NCBI GenBank assembly: GCA_021732975.1
Contig: JAKFWC010000024.1
Coordinates: 124,001 to 188,000 of the forward strand
Direction of reading: 5' to 3'
Source: Planctomycetaceae bacterium
Lineage (GTDB): Bacteria > Planctomycetota > Planctomycetia > Planctomycetales > Planctomycetaceae
Length of the DNA stretch: 64,000 bases
Part shown: positions 40,201 to 48,463 of the stretch, in pieces
How positions within the stretch are numbered: position 1 is the stretch's first letter
Layout: every line of letters begins with the position of its first letter
The notes under the pieces: model-generated
Seen by the model: the letters and a program-made list of their open reading frames with translations, nothing else
Told to the model about the DNA's origin: nothing
Database searches by the model: none
Made by a program: the position numbers and the translations under genes

Positions 40201-40416
40201 CAAATCGTCGCCGCTTGGCGCTGTGCCTACGGACGCGACATCACGCCCGCGGAATTGAACCGGGCCGCAACCTTCGCCGCGGATCAACTGGCCGTGTTGC
40301 AGACACTCCCCGCGGATGCCAAGAAAACCAATCCCCCCGCGGATGATGAACTGTTGATGCTGACGAACCTCTGCCAGCAATTGTTGGGATCGAACGAATT
40401 TTTGTACGTGGATTGA
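37291..40416 (+). CDS. PSCyt1/DUF1549/DUF1553 (PSD1) planctomycete cytochrome-type protein
   Basis: [27 protein letters not shown] (CxxCH); [40 protein letters not shown]; likely GTG start at 37291 followed by signal peptide. Confidence 0.92.
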   Translation: [1041 protein letters not shown]

Positions 40417-40421
40417 ACGAC

Positions 40422-40498
40422 AACGAGCCCGAAGCGCCAGCGCCGGGTTCTTTACATTGAATGATCAATACACCCGTCGCTGGCGCTTCGGGCTTGTT
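40422..40498. repeat. Intergenic inverted repeat (family C, GAGCCCGAAGCGC)
   Basis: aacgagcccgaagcgccagcgccggg ... cccgtcgctggcgcttcgggcttgtt. Confidence 0.85.
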
Positions 40499-40512
40499 GA
40501 GAAAGACTCGAA

Positions 40513-41952
40513 ATGACGACATCCATCCGCACACGCCGTGAGTTCCTCGCCGATAACGCGATGGGCATCGGTTCCATCGCGCTCGCATGGATGCTCCAGC
40601 AGAAAAAGCTGCTCGCCAAACCCGCGGCGGTCACGCAGCGGCAAGCACAGTACGATCTGAAGCCGAAGACGCCGCACTTCGCGCCACGGGCGCAAGCGAT
40701 GATCTCGCTCTTCATGCACGGTGGTCCGGCCCACATGGACCTGACCGACCCCAAGCCCGAACTGACCAAGCATAGCGGGCAAGACTACACCGGCGAAGTG
40801 GTCTACAGCTTCGTCAACCGCGCCAGCAAGAAGTTGCTCGGCAGTCCGTGGAAGTTCTCCAAGCACGGCGAATGCGGGACCGAACTCTCGGAACTCCTGC
40901 CCCATACCGCGAATATCGTCGATGACATGTGCCTCATCCGTTCGATGCACACCGGGCACAACGGCCACGAAGTCTCCATCCGCTACTTCCACGGCGGCAT
41001 TCCCGCGGTGTTGGGACGGCCGACGATGGGCTCGTGGTTGGTTTACGGGCTCGGCTGTGAAACGCAGAATCTCCCGGCATACATGGTGCTCACCGATCCG
41101 GGCGGGCATCCTGTCGACGGTGTGACGAACTGGTCGAATGGCTTCATGCCACCGCTGTTTCAAGGAACCGTGCTGCGACCGACCGAGCCGCGGATTCTGA
41201 ATCTCAACCCGCCTCCGATGCTGAAAGGAACGCTGCAGCAGCAGAACCTCGCTCTGCTCGACGACCTGAACCGACAGCACAGTGAATTGCATCCCGGCGA
41301 AGCGGACCTCGAAGCCCGGATCGCCAGTTATGAACTCGCGGCCCGCATGCAAACCGCAGCGACGGAAGCCCTCGATCTCTCGCAGGAAACCGAAGCGACG
41401 CAGAAGCTCTACGGTCTCGATCAAGACGCGACACGCGAATACGGTACGCGGTGTCTCATCGCCCGGCGGCTAGTCGAACGCGGTGTGCGCTTCGTCCAGA
41501 TGTTCCTGGGTGGTCAACCGTGGGACACACACACCGGAATTCGCGGCGCGCTGCCGACCATCTGCAAGCGAACCGATCAGCCGGCCGCCGCCTTGGTCAA
41601 AGATTTGAAGCAGCGCGGCATGCTCGATTCCACGCTGGTCCACTGGGGCGGCGAGATCGGTCGCCTGCCGGTGACCGAAGGGACCGGTGACCAGGAAGGT
41701 CGCGATCACAACGGCCAGGGCTTTTCGACATGGCTTGCCGGCGGCGGCGTCAAAGGAGGCATGGTCTACGGCGAGACGGATGAAGTCGGTCATCGCGCGG
41801 TCACGAACGTCGTCACGCCCAACGATTACCAGGCAACCGTGCTCAACCTCTTCGGCCTCAATCACACGGAGTTGATGTACCGGCATAACGGTCAGGAACA
41901 GATCATCACCGCGAAGCGCGAATGCCACGTCGTGAGTGAAATCCTGCGATAA
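40513..41952 (+). CDS. DUF1501 protein
   Basis: TRREFLADNAMGIGSIALAWML; AMISLFMHGGPAHMDLTDPKPELTKHSGQDY; VHWGGEIGRLPVTEGTGDQEGRDHNGQGFSTWLAGGGVKGG. Confidence 0.93.
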   Translation: MTTSIRTRREFLADNAMGIGSIALAWMLQQKKLLAKPAAVTQRQAQYDLKPKTPHFAPRAQAMISLFMHGGPAHMDLTDPKPELTKHSGQDYTGEVVYSFVNRASKKLLGSPWKFSKHGECGTELSELLPHTANIVDDMCLIRSMHTGHNGHEVSIRYFHGGIPAVLGRPTMGSWLVYGLGCETQNLPAYMVLTDPGGHPVDGVTNWSNGFMPPLFQGTVLRPTEPRILNLNPPPMLKGTLQQQNLALLDDLNRQHSELHPGEADLEARIASYELAARMQTAATEALDLSQETEATQKLYGLDQDATREYGTRCLIARRLVERGVRFVQMFLGGQPWDTHTGIRGALPTICKRTDQPAAALVKDLKQRGMLDSTLVHWGGEIGRLPVTEGTGDQEGRDHNGQGFSTWLAGGGVKGGMVYGETDEVGHRAVTNVVTPNDYQATVLNLFGLNHTELMYRHNGQEQIITAKRECHVVSEILR

Positions 41953-41957
41953 TAGCT

Positions 41958-41991
41958 GTGAGCGGCAAGGCGCTAGCGCCTTGCCGCTCAC
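41958..41991. repeat. Perfect 34-bp palindrome
   Basis: GTGAGCGGCAAGGCGCT/AGCGCCTTGCCGCTCAC. Confidence 0.9.
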
Positions 41992-42016
41992 GGAGAATGT
42001 GCAGTCCATCAATGAA

Positions 42017-42053
42017 AGCAGCCCAGGGAAAGTATTCCCCGGGCTGCTGTTTT
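42017..42053. terminator. Candidate (bidirectional) intrinsic terminator between convergent genes
   Basis: agcagcccagggaa-agta-ttccccgggctgct followed by gttttc. Confidence 0.65.
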
Positions 42054-42076
42054 CAATCCGAACTTACCGTGAATCG

Positions 42077-43861
42077 TTATTCGATCCCGGCAGGAGCGGA
42101 GAATTTAGCGGGGTCGGCGGTGAAGACGGCGTGGGTCTCTTCGCTGGAGAAGAGATACAACTGGCCCTTGAACCACGCGGCGAAATCGAGCGTTCCTTCC
42201 GACACGTCTTTATCACGAATCAGCACCACCACGTCGGCCCCGTAAGCTGCCGGGGCATATCCAGCCGGTGCCTGGTCGAACTTGGCTTTGGCTTCGGCGG
42301 ACGCGAAGTGGAACTTCTGACCGCGGAACTGCGAATGGAACTCGGGCTTGGCGTCTTTCAGTTCCCGTTCGTCACGGAGGGTGACCGGGCAGAAACCCTT
42401 TAACCCCTTCATGCCGCCGCGGTCTTTGATCTTCTGCATCTTGGCGGCGTATTCGGCCGAATCAGCGGTTGCGGGTGTCGTGGGCTTGGCATCAATCGGA
42501 GCACCGGGCAGCGCGAGAATCGGTTCATTGGTGGGCTTGGCAACATCGGCCGGGAAGAATTCGTCGTCTTCCGTCGCGGTCGATGTGGTGGGAGCCGCCG
42601 GCACCGCTTTCGCGGTTTCTTCCGGTTCGATGGCTGCCGTAGTTGGTGCGGCAACGACCAACGTGTTCGTCTCGGGTGCCGTCAAGGGCAACGGTTCGGC
42701 GACCGCATCGGCAAGCGGGGCCGCTTCGATGGATACCGGCTTCGCAACGATGGGATCATCTTCGAGCGCCACTCCGGAGAACGGTGACTCCGTCGCTTCA
42801 CTGTCGGCTTTGGCTTCGCCTTCTTCGGGGAACGGTTCCGGGAATTCGCCTTCCGGCATCGGCGACCCAGCAGCCGCGATCGGCATTTCCGGATCGGCAT
42901 CCATCACAACCGGTTCTTCAAACGGCGAGGCTTCTGGACTGTCTGCATCGACAATCACAGGCTCTTCAAACACGGGTTCAGGCTCAGTGGAAGTCCGAGG
43001 CGTAAACGATCCGCCAGTGGACGGACCGGTGATGACGGGGCCCGTTGTTGGCGGCGGCACAATCACCCGGGCAGCCACCGGTTCGGGGACCGCGGCAGCT
43101 GGAGTCGATTCGAGTTGCAATTTCTCGGCAACATTCACTGGAGTTGCCGGGACCGCATTGGCAGCGGGCACTTGCACTGGAACTGTAGCCGCCACAATCG
43201 CCGGACGCGCGGGTTGCTCGGTCAGGCGTTTCGGCTGACTTCCGCTGTAGGGTGCATACCCTCGAGCCGGTGCTGGAGGAGGAGTTTGTTGAGCCACCGC
43301 CGCGGGTTGAGGAACCGGCTGTGTTACCGCAACAGGCGGCGCCGCGGGTTGGCTCACGGGCTTTGAACCGGGTGTGATTCGCCGAAAGAAAGACACGAAC
43401 GGGTTGCGACTGGTCGGTCGTGCCGGGGCACTCGCCGCCGGGGCAACGCCACCACGCGGTGGAACCGTCACATTGGTCCCGTAGGCGGGCTGGGGAGCGG
43501 GAACCGGTGTCATGGGTTGAGCGGCCGATCGCCCGTTGATCCGTTGCATTTGCGCCGGGGTTGGAACTTCCGGGGCTTCACGACCGCTCTCGTAATAGAG
43601 CCGCCGCAGTTCTTTCTGGACGGGCGTTTCGTTTTCGATGCCCGCCGTTAGAGCAATGGCCGGCGCCGTCGGTTGGACAGTTTCTTCCATCGGCGGCACG
43701 GTCGGGGCAGTGGTTCGGGCCGTCGACTTCGCGCTGGCTTGGCGGACCGCCGGCTTTACAGCCGGCTTTCCCGTCGCCGGAGAGATGCCGGACTGGGCAA
43801 TGGTGATTGACGGAGCAGTGAGCATTCCCATCGCAGCGGCGCTGAGAATCCACTTGGGCAT
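42077..43861 (-). CDS. Pro/Ala-rich protein with C-terminal YHS-like tandem
   Basis: Low-complexity Pro/Ala/Val body; C-term GLKGFCPVTLRDERELKDAKPEFHSQFRGQKFHFASAEAKAKFDQAPAGYAP... and FAAWFKGQLYLFSSEETHAVFTADPAKF; start 43861 or 43885. Confidence 0.75.
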   Translation of the reverse strand: MPKWILSAAAMGMLTAPSITIAQSGISPATGKPAVKPAVRQASAKSTARTTAPTVPPMEETVQPTAPAIALTAGIENETPVQKELRRLYYESGREAPEVPTPAQMQRINGRSAAQPMTPVPAPQPAYGTNVTVPPRGGVAPAASAPARPTSRNPFVSFFRRITPGSKPVSQPAAPPVAVTQPVPQPAAVAQQTPPPAPARGYAPYSGSQPKRLTEQPARPAIVAATVPVQVPAANAVPATPVNVAEKLQLESTPAAAVPEPVAARVIVPPPTTGPVITGPSTGGSFTPRTSTEPEPVFEEPVIVDADSPEASPFEEPVVMDADPEMPIAAAGSPMPEGEFPEPFPEEGEAKADSEATESPFSGVALEDDPIVAKPVSIEAAPLADAVAEPLPLTAPETNTLVVAAPTTAAIEPEETAKAVPAAPTTSTATEDDEFFPADVAKPTNEPILALPGAPIDAKPTTPATADSAEYAAKMQKIKDRGGMKGLKGFCPVTLRDERELKDAKPEFHSQFRGQKFHFASAEAKAKFDQAPAGYAPAAYGADVVVLIRDKDVSEGTLDFAAWFKGQLYLFSSEETHAVFTADPAKFSAPAGIE

Positions 43862-44459
43862 TCGGTAAGGATGTGGCCAACGCATTGTCCAGGATCTCCT
43901 GCTCCGCCTCGGCAAGTCGCCTCGGCCGTGTCCGATTCGACCAGAAACCCGGACTTAAACCGAATTTCTGAATGAAGTTACGTCTCACAAGCCCCATCGA
44001 AACTCGTGATCCCTGTCAGCGGGATGAAGTGTGAACTCGCACTCTTTCCCGCGCACAGGCTTGGTAAGCTTCATCGTCGTACCGATCGTGAGGTTTGTAC
44101 GGCGTGTGCGGATTTTGCGAATGAATCCGGCGTTACAGCGGCTACCGTCGACACGTTCGGAAAAATCAACAAACTCAACGCATACCACCCATTTCGACAT
44201 CACGCCGGATGCCCAAGAGGATTCTGCACATCTGCCATCGCTGCGGTCGCCAGACCGCGGGATCTTCGCCTTGTGAGGATCGAGAGGAAAATTCCCCGCT
44301 TTCTGGTGAGAGCAGCTACGCTTCTTTCTTAACCGCGTGCGGCATTTTCCCTGGGTCGCTTCTTTGTGACGGTCGGTAGATGCGCTACTCCCGTGTCCCC
44401 CGCCGCGGTATCTTCAAGAGAATAAACTCACCGTCCTCCTCCGACGAAAGTCGCTGACC

Positions 44460-45497
44460 ATGGCCAGCCCGATTTTTCCCGACGACAATTCCGCCCGCCC
44501 AGTGGCTCCCACGGTTGTCGTTCATACCCAGCCACACAACATCTGGCAGACATGGGCGCTGCGGCTGGCGATGATTGCACTCGGCATCTCCGTCCTGGCA
44601 AATATCGGAATGTTCGCCTCGTTCCAGGAATACTTCGCCAACGCCGAACCGCCGCACGAGTTGTATCACTCCGGCGACAAGCTGGCCCGCGACAAAATCG
44701 CCGTGCTCACGATGAACGGCACCATCATGCCCCCCTACACCGAACGGCTGATCGCCCAGATCAAAGCCGTCGAGAAAGCGGATGAAGTCAAAGGGGTGTT
44801 GCTCGTCGTTGATAGCCCGGGGGGACTGGTCGCCGACAGTCACGAAATTTATCACCGCTTGAAGAAGCTCAGCGACAAGAAGCCGGTCTATGTGCAGATG
44901 AAGCGGATTGCCGCGTCCGGCGGGTATTACATTGCGATGGGAGCCGGCACCAACGGTAAGATTTACGCCGAGCCCACCACCTGGACCGGCTCCATTGGCG
45001 TCATCATCCCGCGCTACGATTTCACCAAGCTCGCCGAAAAGTTCGGCGTCGATTCGGCACCGATCAAAACCGGCGAGTTCAAGGATGCCCTCAGCCCGTT
45101 CCGTCCCCTCTCCGATAATGAACGTAAGGTGTGGGACAACATCATCGGCCAGGCGTTTGAACAATTCCGCGAGGTCATTGATACAAACCGCGACGCGATG
45201 AACGCCGACCAAGTGATGGCCGTCGCGACTGGGGAAGTCTTCACGGCCAAAGACGCGAAGTCCAAGGGGCTCGTCGATGAGATTGGTTACGAAGAAGATT
45301 CGCTGGCTGCGCTGCAGACAAAACTCGGGTTGAGCACCGCCCGTGTCGTAACGTATTCCTATCCGACAACGCTAATCGACGTACTCCTCGGAGGGTCGGC
45401 CAAAGCCTCGGGTTCCGATCGCTGGAAAGCCGTAATGGAAGCCAGTGTTCCGAAAGCGTTGTACTTCTGTTCGTGGCTGCCACCACTGCCGGAGTGA
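44460..45497 (+). CDS. S49 (SppA-like) signal peptide peptidase
   Basis: GVLLVVDSPGGLVADSHEIYHRLKKL; VYVQMKRIAASGGYYIAMGAGTNGKIYAEPTTWTGSIGVI. Confidence 0.93.
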   Translation: MASPIFPDDNSARPVAPTVVVHTQPHNIWQTWALRLAMIALGISVLANIGMFASFQEYFANAEPPHELYHSGDKLARDKIAVLTMNGTIMPPYTERLIAQIKAVEKADEVKGVLLVVDSPGGLVADSHEIYHRLKKLSDKKPVYVQMKRIAASGGYYIAMGAGTNGKIYAEPTTWTGSIGVIIPRYDFTKLAEKFGVDSAPIKTGEFKDALSPFRPLSDNERKVWDNIIGQAFEQFREVIDTNRDAMNADQVMAVATGEVFTAKDAKSKGLVDEIGYEEDSLAALQTKLGLSTARVVTYSYPTTLIDVLLGGSAKASGSDRWKAVMEASVPKALYFCSWLPPLPE

Positions 45498-45541
45498 AAG
45501 CGATGGAAGAGAGTAACCAACTCGAAACGAACTCGTACGAA

Positions 45542-45670
45542 CTCGTTCCCAGGCTCTGTGGGAACGGGCATCCGCGAGGCTCTGCCTCGCTGTAAGACAT
45601 CATTACGCTATAAACTGGAGAGGCGCGGAGCGTCTCGGACGGGCGTTCCTACGCGGAGCATGGGAACGAG
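45542..45670. repeat. Intergenic inverted repeat (family B)
   Basis: ctcgttcccaggctctgtgggaacgggca ... gggcgttcctacgcggagcatgggaacgag; spacer closely similar to 29337 copy. Confidence 0.9.
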
Positions 45671-45706
45671 GGAAACGAGGAACGTGTTGCGGTAACGGAC
45701 GCGGTT

Positions 45707-47095
45707 ATGAACGCCTCGAGGTTCGCAGCAGTTTCTCGTCGCCACTGGTTGGCGCAGGCGTCCGGTTTGTATCTCGGCGGATGGGCTTCCTCGTCCGCGA
45801 CACCCGCTGCGACGGCAGCCTCACCCCGGGCGAAGACGGTGTTGTTTGTCGTCGCGAATGGCGGGCAAAGCCAACTCGAAACGTGGGATCCGAAACCGCT
45901 CGCGCCGCGCGAAGTCCGTGGCGATTTCTCGACGATCTCCACCTCGGTGCCGGGAACGCAGTTCTCAGAGCATCTGCCGCGATTGGCCCAACGCGCGCAC
46001 CAGTTCGCGGTCATCCGTTCGATGTCGCACGAAGACCTCGACCACGGTTCGGCATTGTATCTCACGCTCACAGGCCAATATTACGCGCGACGGTCCAGTA
46101 ATCCGCTCCCCGCGGCGACCGATTGGCCAACGATGGGCGCCGTGGTGAAACGCGTCCGACCGACGCAGGATTCGCTGGAAACCGCGATCCATCTCAATGG
46201 CCCCGCACAGATTCCCATCAACATCGGTGCCGGTCAAAACGCTGGCTTCCTCGGCCCCGATTTCGATCCGATGCTCTTGGGCGACATTACCGCCGAAGCC
46301 ACAATCCTGCCGGGACTCTCACCGCTGCCGTTGCTCGATGTTGCCCGACGAAACGAACGAGCGCGGCTGCTGCGACAAATGGAACGTGCCGACCGGCATG
46401 CTTCCACGGAAGCCCAACGGCAGCAGACGCTGTATGACCGTGCGTTTGATTTGCTTGATCGTCCTTCGGTGCAGCATGCGTTCAATCTCGACCGTGAACC
46501 GGCAGCGCTGCGGGATCGCTACGGCCGCAATCGTTCGGGTCAGGCCTGCCTGCTCGCCCGACGGCTGGTGGAAGCCGGCGTGCCGTGGATTACTCTCTTC
46601 TGGAATCACACCGGCCGGGGGCAAGACCTCGCGCCGAACGACGCCGAGGAATACGGTTGGGACACGCACAACGACATCTTCGACGCCTTGAAGAATCGCT
46701 TGTTGCCGCGGTTCGATCAGAGTTTTTCGACACTGCTCGATGATCTCTACGGCCGTGGTTTAATGGATAGCACGCTGGTGGTCTGTGCTGGTGAGTTCGG
46801 CCGCGCTCCGTTGGTGGCCCTCGAAAAGAACTTCGCGGGAGAATCACCCGGCCGCAAACACTGGGCGTCGTGCTACTCGATCATTGCCGCCGGAGCGGGC
46901 GTCAAACCGGGCCAGATCATCGGGGCGTCCGATCGTCGCGGAGCGTACCCCGCCACGGAGAGTTGGGGACCGTGGGATCTCACCGCGACGATGTTCCACG
47001 CGTTGGGTCTCGATCCGGAATCGCACTTCACCGACAAATCCGGCCGCCCGTTTCCGCTCACAAGCGGCCGCGTGATTGCACCGTTGTATGGTTAA
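45707..47095 (+). CDS. DUF1501 protein
   Basis: SRRHWLAQASGLYLGG; KTVLFVVANGGQSQLETWDPKPLAPREVRGDFSTI; LVVCAGEFGRAPLVALEKNFAGESPGRKHWASCYSIIAAGAGVK. Confidence 0.9.
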   Translation: MNASRFAAVSRRHWLAQASGLYLGGWASSSATPAATAASPRAKTVLFVVANGGQSQLETWDPKPLAPREVRGDFSTISTSVPGTQFSEHLPRLAQRAHQFAVIRSMSHEDLDHGSALYLTLTGQYYARRSSNPLPAATDWPTMGAVVKRVRPTQDSLETAIHLNGPAQIPINIGAGQNAGFLGPDFDPMLLGDITAEATILPGLSPLPLLDVARRNERARLLRQMERADRHASTEAQRQQTLYDRAFDLLDRPSVQHAFNLDREPAALRDRYGRNRSGQACLLARRLVEAGVPWITLFWNHTGRGQDLAPNDAEEYGWDTHNDIFDALKNRLLPRFDQSFSTLLDDLYGRGLMDSTLVVCAGEFGRAPLVALEKNFAGESPGRKHWASCYSIIAAGAGVKPGQIIGASDRRGAYPATESWGPWDLTATMFHALGLDPESHFTDKSGRPFPLTSGRVIAPLYG

Positions 47096-47104
47096 TTCGA
47101 GATC

Positions 47105-47200
47105 GTTTAGCCGCGACTCGGAGTCCGCGGAGAAGAGCGCTAACGAAAATCGCACGATCGGTGTGAAATCCGCGTAGCGCTCCTTCGGGTCGCGGCTAAA
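47105..47200. repeat. Intergenic inverted repeat (GTTTAGCCGCGAC...GTCGCGGCTAAAC)
   Basis: gtttagccgcgactcggag ... ctccttcgggtcgcggctaaac. Confidence 0.75.
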
Positions 47201-47207
47201 CGGCGAT

Positions 47208-48332
47208 TCAATTCTTCCGGCGTGCCATCGCGCGGGGTAACTCGAGCTGAAACTCGCGTTGCAGTTCCGGTACCGACTTGCCGACGATTCGCTCGAACTC
47301 GGCGACGCGTTCGTCGGGACGGTCGAGTTCCAGCGGCTTCTTGCCGGAATAATGCTTCACCAGCACGTTGTACTCGGCCCGGTACTTCGTCACGAGGAGC
47401 CAATGCAATCCCCACGCATGGCCGTAGGCTTCGGCAGCCAGCACATCCCCTTGGAACGGTTGGTCACGAGCCACGATTTCCGTCCACGTCACCACGCGGG
47501 CGCGGAGGGCCATCTGGCCGTAACGGTCGCTGATCGACTTGGGACCGCTGCGGACGCGGTCGCCATCCCCCTCAAACCCGGTGGCGATGCCCTCATTGAA
47601 CCACGACGGAATGGGGGCAAAACGGTTCAGGATGCCGCGGTTATAAACCTGTTGGTGAACGGCTTCATGCAGGGGAGTATCGAACGTTGTGCATTCGCTG
47701 AGCCGGATCACCAACCGATTCGTTTGCAGATCATAAAACGCAGCAATGTTGGGTGACGACAGCCCGCCTTGATCTTCCGTCACGCGGGCCGTATAGGCAT
47801 CGAAGTGGCGATCCGATTCAAAGATCAGCGCCACCAGGGGAAACTTCACCGCCTGCGTTTCAATGCGAGCCTGTTTGACGAACTCGAGGAAATTCGTCTG
47901 CATCCCTTTGAAAAACGTCCCGGCCTTCTTCACGACGTTCTGATACCGCTTTTCCACGGCGGGGTCCAGCGCACCCGGACGCGCGCGGACCAGCACAATC
48001 ACGAAGGGCTTGTCGATGTTCGAGATCGTTCGCGTGGCACTGAACTCCTCATTGATCTGCTGGAGAAGTTCATCATGGGTCAGAGGTTTCGGATCGGGCC
48101 CTGAGGTTCGCTGCTGAATGCGGTCTGAGGGAATCAGCTTCCATCCGCCATCGGGCATCTCAAGCGCCGTCGCCTTGCGGCCTTCCCCGGCAAACCGCGC
48201 GGTGAGCGTGGCGGTGTCCCCATTGTCCAGCTTGATGGTGAATTCATCGCCGAACGCATTTACGTGAAAAAGCAGCAGCATCGTCGTCAGAAAAGACCGC
48301 AACAAGACTCGCTTGCCGCTGAGCGGACTCAC
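47208..48332 (-). CDS. Secreted DUF1570-like putative metallopeptidase
   Basis: CTTFDTPLHEAVHQQVYNRGILNRFAPIPSWFNEGIATGFEGDG (HExxH-like HEAVH plus NEGIA); start GTG 48332 or ATG 48281. Confidence 0.7.
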   Translation of the reverse strand: MSPLSGKRVLLRSFLTTMLLLFHVNAFGDEFTIKLDNGDTATLTARFAGEGRKATALEMPDGGWKLIPSDRIQQRTSGPDPKPLTHDELLQQINEEFSATRTISNIDKPFVIVLVRARPGALDPAVEKRYQNVVKKAGTFFKGMQTNFLEFVKQARIETQAVKFPLVALIFESDRHFDAYTARVTEDQGGLSSPNIAAFYDLQTNRLVIRLSECTTFDTPLHEAVHQQVYNRGILNRFAPIPSWFNEGIATGFEGDGDRVRSGPKSISDRYGQMALRARVVTWTEIVARDQPFQGDVLAAEAYGHAWGLHWLLVTKYRAEYNVLVKHYSGKKPLELDRPDERVAEFERIVGKSVPELQREFQLELPRAMARRKN

Positions 48333-48341
48333 AGCGTCCCC

Positions 48342-48429
48342 GTGTGCCACTGGCTTTGCCAGTGTCTTGATTTTTTTTTGATTCCTTCTTGAGTCGAAGA
48401 CGAAGACACTGGCAGAGCCAGTGGCACAC
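48342..48429. repeat. Intergenic inverted repeat (family A', GTGTGCCACTGGC)
   Basis: gtgtgccactggctttgccagtgtctt ... agacactggcagagccagtggcacac. Confidence 0.9.
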
Positions 48430-48463
48430 ATTAGACGGCGGGATGTCTCACGAAGAGTGCTCA

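Noticed and set aside
42348-43238. 296-aa plus-strand Ser/Gly/Ala-rich ORF
   Set aside because: Shadow of the Pro/Ala-rich minus-strand gene; low complexity with no start context.
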